Shown: positions 35,001-49,800 of the stretch, piece by piece
How the letters are laid out: each line of letters starts with the position of its first letter
Numbering within the stretch: position 1 is the first letter of the stretch
Source of the DNA: Euwallacea fornicatus
Lineage: Eukaryota > Arthropoda > Insecta > Coleoptera > Curculionidae
Length of the DNA: 64,000 bases
Direction: 5' to 3'
Assembly (NCBI RefSeq): GCF_040115645.1
Contig: NW_027096058.1
Span: forward strand, 292,331 to 356,330
The notes under the pieces: model-generated
What the model was told of the DNA's origin: nothing
Databases searched by the model: none
What the model saw: only the letters and a program-made list of their open reading frames with translations
Position numbers and translations under genes: made by a program

Positions 35001-38000
35001 CAAAATTTTACCACAGAATCACCTCGACGAGCTCTTTAACGTGACAAATAAGGCTTCATTATATCTTGGTGAGTTCTAGAAAACGAGTAATTTATGTGCA
35101 CAAACACACATCTTTCGTGACTTTTCAAGATTTGAACCTCCGTAACTTCGGCAAATGAGCTCCAAATACCTTCAAAATTTTACCACAGAATCACCTCGAC
35201 GAGCTATTTAACATGACTAACAAGGCTTCATAATATCTCGGTGAGTTTTCTAGAAAACGAGTAATTTATGGGCTCAAGCACACATCTTTCGTGACTTTTC
35301 AAGCTTTGAACCTCCGTAACTTCAGCAAATGAGCTCCAACTACCTTCAAAATTTGACCACAGAATCATCTCAACGAGCTCTTTAACACGACTAAGAAGGC
35401 TTCATAATATCTCGGTGAGTTTTCTAGAAAACGAGTAATTTATGTGCTCAAACACACATCATTCGTGACTTTTCAAGCTTTGAACCTCCGTAACTTCGGC
35501 AAATGAGCTCCAAATACCTTCAAAATTTTACCACAGAATCACCTCGACGAGCTCTTTAACGTGACAAATGAGGCTTCATTATATCTTGGTGAGTTTTCTA
35601 GAAAACTAGTAATTTATTGGCTCAAGCACACATCTTTCGTGACTTTTCAAGCTTTGAACCTCCGTAACATCGGCAAATGTGCTTCAAATTGCTTATAAAT
35701 TTGATCATAGAGTCATTTCGTTTAGCTCTTCATCATGACTCATAACGGTTCACTATATCTCGGTGAGTTTTCTAGAAAACGAGTAATTTATGTGCTCAAA
35801 CATACATCTTTCGTGACTTTTCAAGTTTTGAACCTCCGTAACTTCGGCAAGTGTGCTCCAAATACCTTCAAAATTTGGCCACAGAATCATCTCAACGAGC
35901 TCTTTAACACGACTAAGAAGGCTTCATTATATCTTGGTGAGTTTTCTAGAAAACGAGTAATTTATGGGCTCAAGCACTCATCTTTCGTGACTTTTCAAGC
36001 TTTGAACCTCCGTAACTTCAGCAAATGAGCTCCAACTACCTTCAAAATTTGACCACAGAATCATCTCAACGAGCTCTTTAACATGACAAATAAGGCTTCA
36101 TTGTATCTTGGTGAGTTTTTTAGAAAACTAGTAATTTATGTGCTCAAACACACATCTTTCGTGACTTTTCAAGTTTTGAACCTCCGTAACTTCGGCAAAT
36201 GAGCTCCAACTACCTTCAAAATTTTACCACAGAATCACCTCGACGAGCTCTTTAACGTGACAAATAAGGCTTCATTATATCTTGGTGAGTTTTTTAGAAA
36301 ACGAGTAATTTATGTGCTCAAAAATACATCTTTCGTGACTTTTCAAGTTTTGAACCTCCGTAACTTCGGCAAATGTGCTCCAAATACCTTCAAAATTTGA
36401 CCACAGAATCATCTCAACGAGCTCTTTAACACGACTAAGAAGGCTTCATTATATCTTGGTGAGTTTTCTAGAAAAATAGTAATTAATGTGCTCAAACACA
36501 CATCTTTCGTGACTTTTCAAGATTTGAACCTCCGTAACTTCAGCAAATGAGCTCCAAATACCTTCAAAATTTTACCACAGAATCACCTCGACGAGCTATT
36601 TAACATGACTAAGAAGGCTTCATAATATCTCGGTGAGCTTTCTAGAAAACGAGTAATTTATGGGCTGAAACACACATTTTTCGTGACTTTTCAAGTTTTG
36701 AACCTCCGTAACATTGGCAAATGAGCTCCAAATACCTTCAAAATTTTACCACAGAATCTCCTCGACGAGCTCTTTAACATGTCAAATAAGGCTTCATTAT
36801 ATCTTGGTGAGTTTTTTAGAAAACTAGTAATTTATGTGCTCAAACACACATCTTTCGTGACTTTTCAAGATTTGAACCTCCGTAACTTCGGCAAATGAGC
36901 TGAAACTACCTTCAAAATTTGACCTCAGAGTCACCTCGACGAGCTCTTTAACATGACTAAGAAGGCTTCATAATATCTCGGTGAGCTTTCTAGAAAACGA
37001 GTAATTTATGGGCTCAAGCACACATCTTTCGTGACTTTTCAAGATTTGAACCTCCGTAACTTCGGCAAATGAGCTCCAACTACCTTCAAAATTTGATCAC
37101 AGAATCATCTCAACGAGCTCTTTAACACGACTAAGAAGGCATCATTATATCTTGGTGAGTTTTCTAGAAAACGAGTAATTTATGTGCTCAAGCACACATC
37201 TTTCGTGACTTTTCAAGCTTTGAACCTCCGTAACATCGGCAAATGAGCTCCAACTACCTTCAAAATTTGATCACAGAATCATCTCAACGAGCTCTTTAAC
37301 ACGACTAAGAAGGCTTCATAATATCTCGGTGAGTTTTCTAGAAAACGAGTAATTTATGGGCTCAAGCACACATCTTTCGTGACTTTTCAAGCTTTGAACC
37401 TCCGTAACTTCAGCAAATGAGCTCCAACTACCTTCAAAATTTGACCACAGAATCATCTCAACGAGCTCTTTAACACGACTAAGAAGGCTTCATAATATCT
37501 CGGTGAGTTTTCTAGAAAACGAGTAATTTATGTGCTCAAACACACATCATTCGTGACTTTTCAAGCTTTGAACCTCCGTAACTTCGGCAAATGAGCTCCA
37601 AATACCTTCAAAATTTTACCACAGAATCACCTCGACGAGCTCTTTAACGTGACAAATGAGGCTTCATTATATCTTGGTGAGTTTTCTAGAAAACTAGTAA
37701 TTTATGGGCTCAAGCACACATCTTTCGTGACTTTTCAAGCTTTGAACCTCCGTAACATCGGCAAATGTGCTTCAAATTGCTTATAAATTTGATCATAGAG
37801 TCATTTCGTTTAGCTCTTCATCATGACTCATAACGGTTCACTATATCTCGGTGAGTTTTCTAGAAAACGAGTAATTTATGTGCTCAAACATACATCTTTC
37901 GTGACTTTTCAAGTTTTGAACCTCCGTAACTTCGGCAAGTGTGCTCCAAATACCTTCAAAATTTGGCCACAGAATCATCTCAACGAGCTCTTTAACACGA

Positions 38001-41000
38001 CTAAGAAGGCTTCATTATATCTTGGTGAGTTTTCTAGAAAACGAGTAATTTATGGGCTCAAGCACTCATCTTTCGTGACTTTTCAAGCTTTGAACCTCCG
38101 TAACTTCAGCAAATGAGCTCCAACTACCTTCAAAATTTGACCACAGAATCATCTCAACGAGCTCTTTAACATGACAAATAAGGCTTCATTGTATCTTGGT
38201 GAGTTTTTTAGAAAACTAGTAATTTATGTGCTCAAACACACATCTTTCGTGACTTTTCAAGTTTTGAACCTCCGTAACTTCGGCAAATGAGCTCCAACTA
38301 CCTTCAAAATTTTACCACAGAATCACCTCGACGAGCTCTTTAACATGACAAATAAGGCTTCATTGTATCTTGGTGAGTTTTTTAGAAAACTAGTAATTTA
38401 TGTGCTCAAACACACATCTTTCGTGACTTTTCAAGTTTTGAACCTCCGTAACTTCGGCAAATGAGCTCCAACTACCTTCAAAATTTGACCACAGAATCAT
38501 CTCAACGAGCTCTTTAACATGACAAATAAGGCTTCATTGTATCTTGGTGAGTTTTTTAGAAAACGAGTAATTTATGTGCTCAAACATACATCTTTCGTGA
38601 CTTTTCAAGTTTTGAACCTCCGTAACTTCGGCAAATGTGCTCCAAATACCTTCAAAATTTGACCACAGAATCATCTCAACGAGCTCTTTAACACGACTAA
38701 GAAGGCTTCATTATATCTTGGTGAGTTTTCTAGAAAAATAGTAATTAATGTGCTCAAACACACATCTTTCGTGACTTTTCAAGATTTGAACCTCCGTAAC
38801 TTCAGCAAATGAGCTCCAAATACCTTCAAAATTTTACCACAGAATCACCTCGACGAGCTATTTAACATGACTAAGAAGGCTTCATAATATCTCGGTGAGC
38901 TTTCTAGAAAACGAGTAATTTATGGGCTGAAACACACATTTTTCGTGACTTTTCAAGTTTTGAACCTCCGTAACATTGGCAAATGAGCTCCAAATACCTT
39001 CAAAATTTTACCACAGAATCTCCTCGACGAGCTCTTTAACATGACAAATAAGGCTTCATTATATCTTGGTGAGTTTTTTAGAAAACTAGTAATTTATGTG
39101 CTCAAACACACATCTTTCGTGACTTTTCAAGATTTGAACCTCCGTAACTTCGGCAAATGAGCTGAAACTACCTTCAAAATTTGACCTCAGAGTCACCTCG
39201 ACGAGCTCTTTAACATGACTAAGAAGGCTTCATAATATCTCGGTGAGCTTTCTAGAAAACGAGTAATTTATGGGCTCAAGCACACATCTTTCGTGACTTT
39301 TCAAGATTTGAACCTCCGTAACTTCGGCAAATGAGCTCCAACTACCTTCAAAATTTGATCACAGAATCATCTCAACGAGCTCTTTAACACGACAAATAAG
39401 GCTTCATTGTATCTTGGTGAGTTTTTTAGAAAACTAGTAATTTATGTGCTCAAACACACATCTTTCGTGACTTTTCAAGTTTTGAACCTCCGTAACTTCG
39501 GCAAATGAGCTCCAACTACCTTCAAAATTTTACCACAGAATCACCTCGACGAGCTCTTTAACGTGACAAATAAGGCTTCATTATATCTTGGTGAGTTCTA
39601 GAAAACGAGTAATTTATGTGCACAAACACACATCTTTCGTGACTTTTCAAGATTTGAACCTCCGTAACTTCGGCAAATGAGTTCCAAATACCTTCAAAAT
39701 TTTACCACAGAATCACCTCGACGAGCTATTTAACATGACTAACAAGGCTTCATAATATCTCGGTGAGTTTTCTAGAAAACGAGTAATTTATGGGCTCAAG
39801 CACACATCTTTCGTGACTTTTCAAGCTTTGAACCTCCGTAACATCGGCAAATGTGCTTCAAATTGCTTATAAATTTGATCATAGAGTCATTTCGTTTAGC
39901 TCTTCATCATGACTCATAACGCTTCACTATATCTCGGTGAGTTTTCTAGAAAACGAGTAATTTATGTGCTCAAACATACATCTTTCGTGACTTTTCAAGT
40001 TTTGAACCTCCGTAACTTCGGCAAGTGTGCTCCAAATACCTTCAAAATTTGGCCACAGAATCATCTCAACGAGCTCTTTAACACGACTAAGAAGGCTTCA
40101 TTATATCTTGGTGAGTTTTCTAGAAAACTAGTAATTTATGTGCTCAAACACACATCTTTCGTGACTTTTCAAGATTTGAACCTCCGTAACTTCAGCAAAT
40201 GAGCTCCAAATACCTTCAAAATTTTACCACAGAATCACCTCGACGAGCTATTTAACATGACTAAGAAGGCTTCATAATATCTCGGTGAGTTTTCTAGAAA
40301 ACGAGTAATTTATGGGCTCAAGCACTCATCTTTCGTGACTTTTCAAGCTTTGAACCTCCGTAACTTCAGCAAATGAGCTCCAACTACCTTCAAAATTTGA
40401 CCACAGAATCATCTCAACGAGCTCTTTAACATGACAAATAAGGCTTCATTGTATCTTGGTGAGTTTTTTAGAAAACTAGTAATTTATGTGCTCAAACACA
40501 CATCTTTCGTGACTTTTCAAGTTTTGAACCTCCGTAACTTCGGCAAATGAGCTCCAACTACCTTCAAAATTTTACCACAGAATCACCTCGACGAGCTCTT
40601 TAACGTGACAAATAAGGCTTCATTATATCTTGGTGAGTTCTAGAAAACGAGTAATTTATGTGCACAAACACACATCTTTCGTGACTTTTCAAGATTTGAA
40701 CCTCCGTAACTTCGGCAAATGAGCTCCAAATACCTTCAAAATTTTACCACAGAATCACCTCGACGAGCTATTTAACATGACTAACAAGGCTTCATAATAT
40801 CTCGGTGAGTTTTCTAGAAAACGAGTAATTTATGGGCTCAAGCACACATCTTTCGTGACTTTTCAAGCTTTGAACCTCCGTAACTTCAGCAAATGAGCTC
40901 CAACTACCTTCAAAATTTGACCACAGAATCATCTCAACGAGCTCTTTAACACGACTAAGAAGGCTTCATAATATCTCGGTGAGTTTTCTAGAAAACGAGT

Positions 41001-42806
41001 AATTTATGTGCTCAAACACACATCATTCGTGACTTTTCAAGCTTTGAACCTCCGTAACTTCGGCAAATGAGCTCCAAATACCTTCAAAATTTTACCACAG
41101 AATCACCTCGACGAGCTCTTTAACGTGACAAATGAGGCTTCATTATATCTTGGTGAGTTTTCTAGAAAACTAGTAATTTATTGGCTCAAGCACACATCTT
41201 TCGTGACTTTTCAAGCTTTGAACCTCCGTAACATCGGCAAATGTGCTTCAAATTGCTTATAAATTTGATCATAGAGTCATTTCGTTTAGCTCTTCATCAT
41301 GACTCATAACGGTTCACTATATCTCGGTGAGTTTTCTAGAAAACGAGTAATTTATGTGCTCAAACATACATCTTTCGTGACTTTTCAAGTTTTGAACCTC
41401 CGTAACTTCGGCAAGTGTGCTCCAAATACCTTCAAAATTTGGCCACAGAATCATCTCAACGAGCTCTTTAACACGACTAAGAAGGCTTCATTATATCTTG
41501 GTGAGTTTTCTAGAAAACGAGTAATTTATGGGCTCAAGCACTCATCTTTCGTGACTTTTCAAGCTTTGAACCTCCGTAACTTCAGCAAATGAGCTCCAAC
41601 TACCTTCAAAATTTGACCACAGAATCATCTCAACGAGCTCTTTAACATGACAAATAAGGCTTCATTGTATCTTGGTGAGTTTTTTAGAAAACTAGTAATT
41701 TATGTGCTCAAACACACATCTTTCGTGACTTTTCAAGTTTTGAACCTCCGTAACTTCGGCAAATGAGCTCCAACTACCTTCAAAATTTTACCACAGAATC
41801 ACCTCGACGAGCTCTTTAACGTGACAAATAAGGCTTCATTATATCTTGGTGAGTTTTTTAGAAAACGAGTAATTTATGTGCTCAAACATACATCTTTCGT
41901 GACTTTTCAAGTTTTGAACCTCCGTAACTTCGGCAAATGTGCTCCAAATACCTTCAAAATTTGACCACAGAATCATCTCAACGAGCTCTTTAACACGACT
42001 AAGAAGGCTTCATTATATCTTGGTGAGTTTTCTAGAAAAATAGTAATTAATGTGCTCAAACACACATCTTTCGTGACTTTTCAAGATTTGAACCTCCGTA
42101 ACTTCAGCAAATGAGCTCCAAATACCTTCAAAATTTTACCACAGAATCACCTCGACGAGCTATTTAACATGACTAAGAAGGCTTCATAATATCTCGGTGA
42201 GCTTTCTAGAAAACGAGTAATTTATGGGCTGAAACACACATTTTTCGTGACTTTTCAAGTTTTGAACCTCCGTAACATTGGCAAATGAGCTCCAAATACC
42301 TTCAAAATTTTACCACAGAATCTCCTCGACGAGCTCTTTAACATGACAAATAAGGCTTCATTATATCTTGGTGAGTTTTTTAGAAAACTAGTAATTTATG
42401 TGCTCAAACACACATCTTTCGTGACTTTTCAAGATTTGAACCTCCGTAACTTCGGCAAATGAGCTGAAACTACCTTCAAAATTTGACCTCAGAGTCACCT
42501 CGACGAGCTCTTTAACATGACTAAGAAGGCTTCATAATATCTCGGTGAGCTTTCTAGAAAACGAGTAATTTATGGGCTCAAGCACACATCTTTCGTGACT
42601 TTTCAAGATTTGAACCTCCGTAACTTCGGCAAATGAGCTCCAACTACCTTCAAAATTTGATCACAGAATCATCTCAACGAGCTCTTTAACACGACTAAGA
42701 AGGCATCATTATATCTTGGTGAGTTTTCTAGAAAACGAGTAATTTATGTGCTCAAGCACACATCTTTCGTGACTTTTCAAGCTTTGAACCTCCGTAACAT
42801 CGGCAA
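32085..42806 (+). repeat. Satellite A higher-order repeat, 5564-bp spacing (32 monomers), two near-identical copies
   Basis: Positions 32085-37242 match 37649-42806 at a constant shift of 5564 bp (32 x 174 minus two 2-bp losses). A private variant TTATTGGCTCAAG is shared at about 35615 and 41179. Differences are rare: ATGTCAAATAAGG at about 36779 versus ATGACAAATAAGG, CCACATACC at about 33077 versus CCAAATACC, and AAAAATACATC at about 36318. A shorter relative of the same unit lies at 27389-32084 (shift 4696 bp), giving at least three recognisable copies. The copies stop matching at about 37243/42807. Confidence 0.88.
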
Positions 42807-43212
42807 ATGTGCTTCAAATTGCTTATAAATTTGATCATAGAGTCATCTCGTTTAGCTCTTCATCATGACTCATAACGCTTCATTATATCTCGGTGAGTTT
42901 TCTAGAAAACGAGTAATTAATGTGCTCAAACACACATCTTTCGTGACTTTTCAAGATTTGAACCTCCGTAACTTCAGCAAATGAGCTCCAAATACCTTCA
43001 AAATTTTACCACAGAATCACCTCGACGAGCTATTTAACATGACTAAGAAGGCTTCATAATATCTCGGTGAGCTTTCTAGAAAACGAGTAATTTATGGGCT
43101 GAAACACACATTTTTCGTGACTTTTCAAGTTTTGAACCTCCGTAACATTGGCAAATGAGCTCCAAATACCTTCAAAATTTTACCACAGAATCACCTCGAC
43201 GAGCTCTTTAAC

Positions 43213-46200
43213 ATGACAAATAAGGCTTCATTATATCTTGGTGAGTTTTTTAGAAAACTAGTAATTTATGTGCTCAAACACACATCTTTCGTGACTTTTC
43301 AAGATTTGAACCTCCGTAACTTCGGCAAATGAGCTGAAACTACCTTCAAAATTTGACCTCAGAGTCACCTCGACGAGCTCTTTAACATGACTAAGAAGGC
43401 TTCATAATATCTCGGTGAGCTTTCTAGAAAACGAGTAATTTATGGGCTCAAGCACACATCTTTCGTGACTTTTCAAGATTTGAACCTCCGTAACTTCGGC
43501 AAATGAGCTCCAACTACCTTCAAAATTTGATCACAGAATCATCTCAACGAGCTCTTTAACACGACTAAGAAGGCATCATTATATCTTGGTGAGTTTTCTA
43601 GAAAACTAGTAATTTATGGGCTCAAGCACACATCTTTCGTGACTTTTCAAGCTTTGAACCTCCGTAACATCGGCAAATGTGCTTCAAATTGCTTATAAAT
43701 TTGATCATAGAGTCATCTCGTTTAGCTCTTCATCATGACTCATAACGCTTCACTATATCTAGGTGAGTTTTCTAAAAAACGACTAATTTATGTGCTCAAA
43801 CACACATCTTTCGTGACTTTTCAAGCTTTGAACCTCCGTAACTTCGGCAAATGAGCTCCAAATACCTTCAAAATTTTACCACAGAATCACCTCGACGAGC
43901 TCTTTAACATGATAAATAAGGCTTCATTATATCTTGGTGAGTTCTAGAAAACGAGTAATTTATGTGCACAAACACACATCTTTTGTGACTTTTCAAGATT
44001 TGAACCTCCGTAACTTCGGCAAATGAGCTCCAAATACCTTCAAAATTTTACCACAGAATCACCTCGACGAGCTCTTTAACATGATAAATAAGGCTTCATT
44101 GTATCTTGGTGAGTTTGTTAGAAAACTAGTAATTTATGTGCTCAAACACACATCTTTCGTGACTTTTCAAGATTTGAACCTCCGTAACTTCGGCAAATGT
44201 GCTTCAAATTGCTTAAAAAATTGATCATAGAATCATCTCGTTCAGCTCTTCATCATAACTCATAAGGCTTCATTATATCTCGGTGAGTTTTCTAGAAAAC
44301 GAGTAATTTATGTGCTCAAACATACATCTTTCGTGACTTTTCAAGTTTTGAACCTCCGTAACTTCGGCAAATGTGCTCCAAATACCTTCAAAATTTGACC
44401 ACAGAATCATCTCAACGAGCTCTTTAACATGACAAATAAGGCTTCATTGTATCTTGGTGAGTTTTTTAGAAAACTAGTAATTTATGTGCTCAAACACACA
44501 TCTTTCGTGACTTTTCAAGATTTGAACCTCCGTAACTTCAGCAAATGAGCTCCAAATACCTTCAAAATTTTACCACAGAATCACCTCGACGAGCTATTTA
44601 ACATGACTAAGAAGGCTTCATAATATCTCGGTGAGCTTTCTAGAAAACGAGTAATTTATGGGCTGAAACACACATTTTTCGTGACTTTTCAAGTTTTGAA
44701 CCTCCGTAACATTGGCAAATGAGCTCCAAATACCTTCAAAATTTTACCACAGAATCACCTCGACGAGCTCTTTAACATGACAAATAAGGCTTCATTATAT
44801 CTTGGTGAGTTTTTTAGAAAACTAGTAATTTATGTGCTCAAACACACATCTTTCGTGACTTTTCAAGATTTGAACCTCCGTAACTTCGGCAAATGAGCTG
44901 AAACTACCTTCAAAATTTGACCACAGAATCACCTCGACGAGCTCTTTAACATGACTAAGAAGGCTTCATAATATCTCGGTGAGCTTTCTAGAAAACGAGT
45001 AATTTATGGGCTCAAGCACACATCTTTCGTGACTTTTCAAGATTTGAACCTCCGTAACTTCGGCAAATGAGCTCCAACTACCTTCAAAATTTGATCACAG
45101 AATCATCTCAACGAGCTCTTTAACACGACTAAGAAGGCATCATTATATCTTGGTGAGTTTTCTAGAAAACTAGTAATTTATGGGCTCAAGCACACATCTT
45201 TCGTGACTTTTCAAGCTTTGAACCTCCGTAACATCGGCAAATGTGCTTCAAATTGCTTATAAATTTGATCATAGAGTCATCTCGTTTAGCTCTTCATCAT
45301 GACTCATAACGCTTCAGTATATCTCGGTGAGTTTTCTAGAAAACGAGTAATTTATGTGCTCAAACATACATTTTTCGTGACTTTTCAAGTTTTGAACCTC
45401 CGTAACTTCGGCAAATGAGCTCCAAATACTTTCAAAATTTTACCACAGAATCACCTCGACGAGCTCTTTAACGTGACAAATAAGGCTTCATTATATCTTG
45501 GTGAGTTTTCTAGAAAACTAGTAATTTATGGGCTCAAGCACACATCTTTCGTGACTTTTCAAGCTTTGAACCTCCGTAACATCGGCAAATGTGCTCCAAA
45601 TACCTTCAAAATTTTACCACAGAATCACCTCGACGAGCTCTTTAACACGACTAAGAAGGCTTCATTGTATCTTGGTGAGTTTTTTAGAAAACTAGTAATT
45701 TATGTGCTCAAACACACATCTTTCGTGACTTTTCAAGTTTTGAACCTCCGTAACTTCGGCAAATGAGCTCCAACTACCTTCAAAATTTTACCACAGAATC
45801 ACCTCGACGAGCTCTTTAACGTGACAGATAAGGCTTTATTATATCTTGGTGAATTTTCTAGAAAACGGGTAATTTATGTGCTCAAACACACATCTTTCGT
45901 GACTTTTCAAGATTTGAACCTCCGTAACTTCGGCAAATGAGCTGCAACTACCTTCAAAATTTGACCACAGAATCACCTCGACGAGCTCTTTAACATGACT
46001 AAGAAGGCTTCATAATATCTCGGTGAGCTTTCTAGAAAACGAGTAATTTATGGGCTCAAGCACACATCTTTCGTGACTTTTCAAGTTTTGAACCTCCGTA
46101 ACTTCGGCAAATGAGCTCCAACTACCTTCAAAATTTGATCACAGAATCATCTCAACGAGCTCTTCAACACGACTAAGAAGGCATCATTATATCTAGGTGA

Positions 46201-49200
46201 GTTTTCTAGAAAACGACTAATTTATGTGCTCAAACACACATCCTTCGTGACTTTTCAAGTTTTGAACCTCCGTAACTTCGGCAAATGAGCTCCAAATCCC
46301 TTCAAAATTTTACCACAGAATCACCTCGACGAGCTCTTTAACATGACTAAGAAGGCATCATTATATCTAGGTAAGTTTTCTAGAAAACGAGTAATTTATG
46401 GGCTCAAGCACACATCTTTCGTGACTTTTCAAGATTTGAACCTCCGTAACTTCGGCAAATGAGCTCCAACTACCTTCAAAATTTGATCACAGAATCATCT
46501 CAACGAGCTCTTTAACACGACTAAGAAGGCATCATTATATCTAGGTGAGTTTTCTAGAAAACGACTAATTTATGTGCTCAAACACACATCCTTCGTGACT
46601 TTTCAAGTTTTGAACCTCCGTAACTTCGGCAAATGAGCTCCAAATACCTTCAAAATTTTACCACAGAATCACCTCGACGAGCTATTTAACATGACTAAGA
46701 AGGCTTCATAATATCTCGGTGAGCTTTCTAGAAAACGAGTAATTTATGTGCTCAAGCACACATCTTTCGTGACTTTTCAAGCTTTGAACCTCCGTAACAT
46801 CGGCAAATGTGCTTCAAATTGCTTATAAATTTGATCATAGAGTCATCTCGTTTAGCTCTTCATCATGACTCATAACGCTTCATTATATCTCGGTGAGTTT
46901 TCTAGAAAACGAGTAATTTATGGGCTCAAGCACACATCTTTCGTGACTTTTCAAGCTTTGAACCTCCGTAACATCGGCAAATGTGCTTCAAATTGCTTAT
47001 AAATTTGATCATAGAGTCATCTCGTTTAGCTCTTCATCATGACTCATAACGCTTCACTATATCTAGGTGAGTTTTCTAAAAAACGACTAATTTATGTGCT
47101 CAAACACACATCTTTCGTGACTTTTCAAGCTTTGAACCTCCGTAACTTCGGCAAATGAGCTCCAAATACCTTCAAAATTTTACCACAGAATCACCTCGAC
47201 GAGCTCTTTAACATGATAAATAAGGCTTCATTATATCTTGGTGAGTTCTAGAAAACGAGTAATTTATGTGCACAAACACACATCTTTTGTGACTTTTCAA
47301 GATTTGAACCTCCGTAACTTCGGCAAATGAGCTCCAAATACCTTCAAAATTTTACCACAGAATCACCTCGACGAGCTCTTTAACATGATAAATAAGGCTT
47401 CATTGTATCTTGGTGAGTTTGTTAGAAAACTAGTAATTTATGGGCTCAAGCACACATCTTTCGTGACTTTTCAAGCTTTGAACCTCCGTAACATCGGCAA
47501 ATGTGCTTCAAATTGCTTATAAATTTGATCATAGAGTCATCTCGTTTAGCTCTTCATCATGACTCATAACGCTTCACTATATCTCGGTGAGTTTTCTAGA
47601 AAACGAGTAATTTATGTGCTCAAACATACATTTTTCGTGACTTTTCAAGTTTTGAACCTCCGTAACTTCGGCAAATGAGCTCCAAATACTTTCAAAATTT
47701 TACCACAGAATCACCTCGACGAGCTCTTTAACGTGACAAATAAGGCTTCATTATATCTTGGTGAGTTTTCTAGAAAACTAGTAATTTATGGGCTCAAGCA
47801 CACATCTTTCGTGACTTTTCAAGATTTGAACCTCCGTAACTTCAGCAAATGAGCTCCAAATACCTTCAAAATTTTACCACAGAATCACCTCGACGAGCTA
47901 TTTAACATGACTAAGAAGGCTTCATAATATCTCGGTGAGCTTTCTAGAAAACGAGTAATTTATGGGCTCAAGCACACATCTTTCGTGACTTTTCAAGATT
48001 TGAACGTCCGTAACTTCGGCAAATGTGCTTCAAATTGCTTATAAAATTGATCATAGAGTCATCTCGTTTAGCTCTTCATCATGACTCATAACGCTTCACT
48101 ATATCTCGGTGAGTTTTCTAGAAAACGAGTAATTTATGTGCTCAAACATACATTTTTCGTGACTTTTCAAGTTTTGAACCTCCGTAACTTCGGCAAATGT
48201 GCTCCAAATACCTTCAAAATTTTACCACAGAATCACCTCGACGAGCTCTTTAACATGACAAATAAGGCTTCATTGTATCTTGGTGAGTTTTTTAGAAAAC
48301 GAGTAATTTATGTGCTCAAACACACATCTTTCGTGACTTTTCAAGATTTGAACCTCCGTAACTTCGGCAAATGAGCTGCAACTACCTTCAACATTTGACC
48401 ACAGAATCATCTCAACGAGCTCTTTAACATGACAAATAAGGCTTCATTGTATCTTGGTGAGTTTTTTAGAAAACGAGTAATTTATGTGCTCAAACACACA
48501 TCTTTCGTGACTTTTCAAGATTTGAACCTCCGTAACTTCGGCAAATGAGCTCCAACTACCTTCAAAATTTTACCACAAAATCACCTCGACGAGCTCTTTA
48601 ACATGACAAATAAGGCTTCATTGTATCTTGGTGAGTTTTTTAGAAAACTAGTAATTTATGTGCTCAAACACACATCTTTCGTGACTTTTCAAGATTTGAA
48701 CCTCCGTAACTTCGGCAAATGAGCTGAAACTACCTTCAAAATTTGACCACAGAATCACCTCGACGAGCTCTTTAACATGACTAAGAAGGCTTCATAATAT
48801 CTCGGTGAGCTTTCTAGAAAACGAGTAATTTATGGGCTCAAGCACACATCTTTCGTGACTTTTCAAGTTTTGAACCTCCGTAACTTCGGCAAATGAGCTC
48901 CAACTACCTTCAAAATTTTACCACAGAATCACCTCGACGAGCTCTTTAACGTGACAGATAAGGCTTTATTATATCTTGGTGAGTTTTCTAGAAAACGAGT
49001 AATTTATGTGCTCAAACACACATCTTTCGTGACTTTCCAAGATTTGAACCTCCGTAACTTCGGCAATTGAGCTCCAAATACCTTCAAAATTTTACCACAG
49101 AATCACCTCGACGAGCTCTTTAACGTGACAGATAAGGCTTTATTATATCTTGGTGAATTTTCTAGAAAACGGGTAATTTATGTGCTCAAACACACATCTT

Positions 49201-49800
49201 TCGTGACTTTTCAAGATTTGAACCTCCGTAACTTCGGCAAATGAGCTGCAACTACCTTCAACATTTGACCACAGAATCATCTCAACGAGCTCTTTAACAT
49301 GACAAATAAGGCTTCATTGTATCTTGGTGAGTTTTTTAGAAAACGAGTAATTTATGTGCTCAAACACACATCTTTCGTGACTTTTCAAGATTTGAACCTC
49401 CGTAACTTCGGCAAATGAGCTCCAACTACCTTCAAAATTTTACCACAGAATCACCTCGACGAGCTCTTTAACGTGACAGATAAGGCTTTATTATATCTTG
49501 GTGAATTTTCTAGAAAACGGGTAATTTATGTGCTCAAACACACATCTTTCGTGACTTTTCAAGATTTGAACCTCCGTAACTTCGGCAAATGAGCTGCAAC
49601 TACCTTCAACATTTGACCACAGAATCATCTCAACGAGCTCTTTAACATGACAAATAAGGCTTCATTGTATCTTGGTGAGTTTTTTAGAAAACGAGTAATT
49701 TATGTGCTCAAACACACATCTTTCGTGACTTTTCAAGATTTGAACGTCTGTAACTTCGGCAAATGTGCTTCAAATTGCTTATAAAATTGATCATAGAATC
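43213..49800 (+). repeat. Satellite A mosaic region with small local duplications
   Basis: The block with CTAAAAAACGACTAATTTATG, ATGATAAATAAGG, CATCTTTTGTGAC and GAGTTTGTTAG monomers, also seen near 17.3-17.9 and 20.8-21.4 kb, reappears at about 43.6-44.2 and again at about 47.0-47.4 kb. Two-monomer (348-bp) tandem duplications occur at about 46171/46519 (shared CATCCTTCGTGAC) and at 49127/49475 (shared GACAGATAAGGCTTTATT and GAAAACGGGTAA). The region lacks a single long unit and looks less homogenised than 15-43 kb. Confidence 0.75.
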
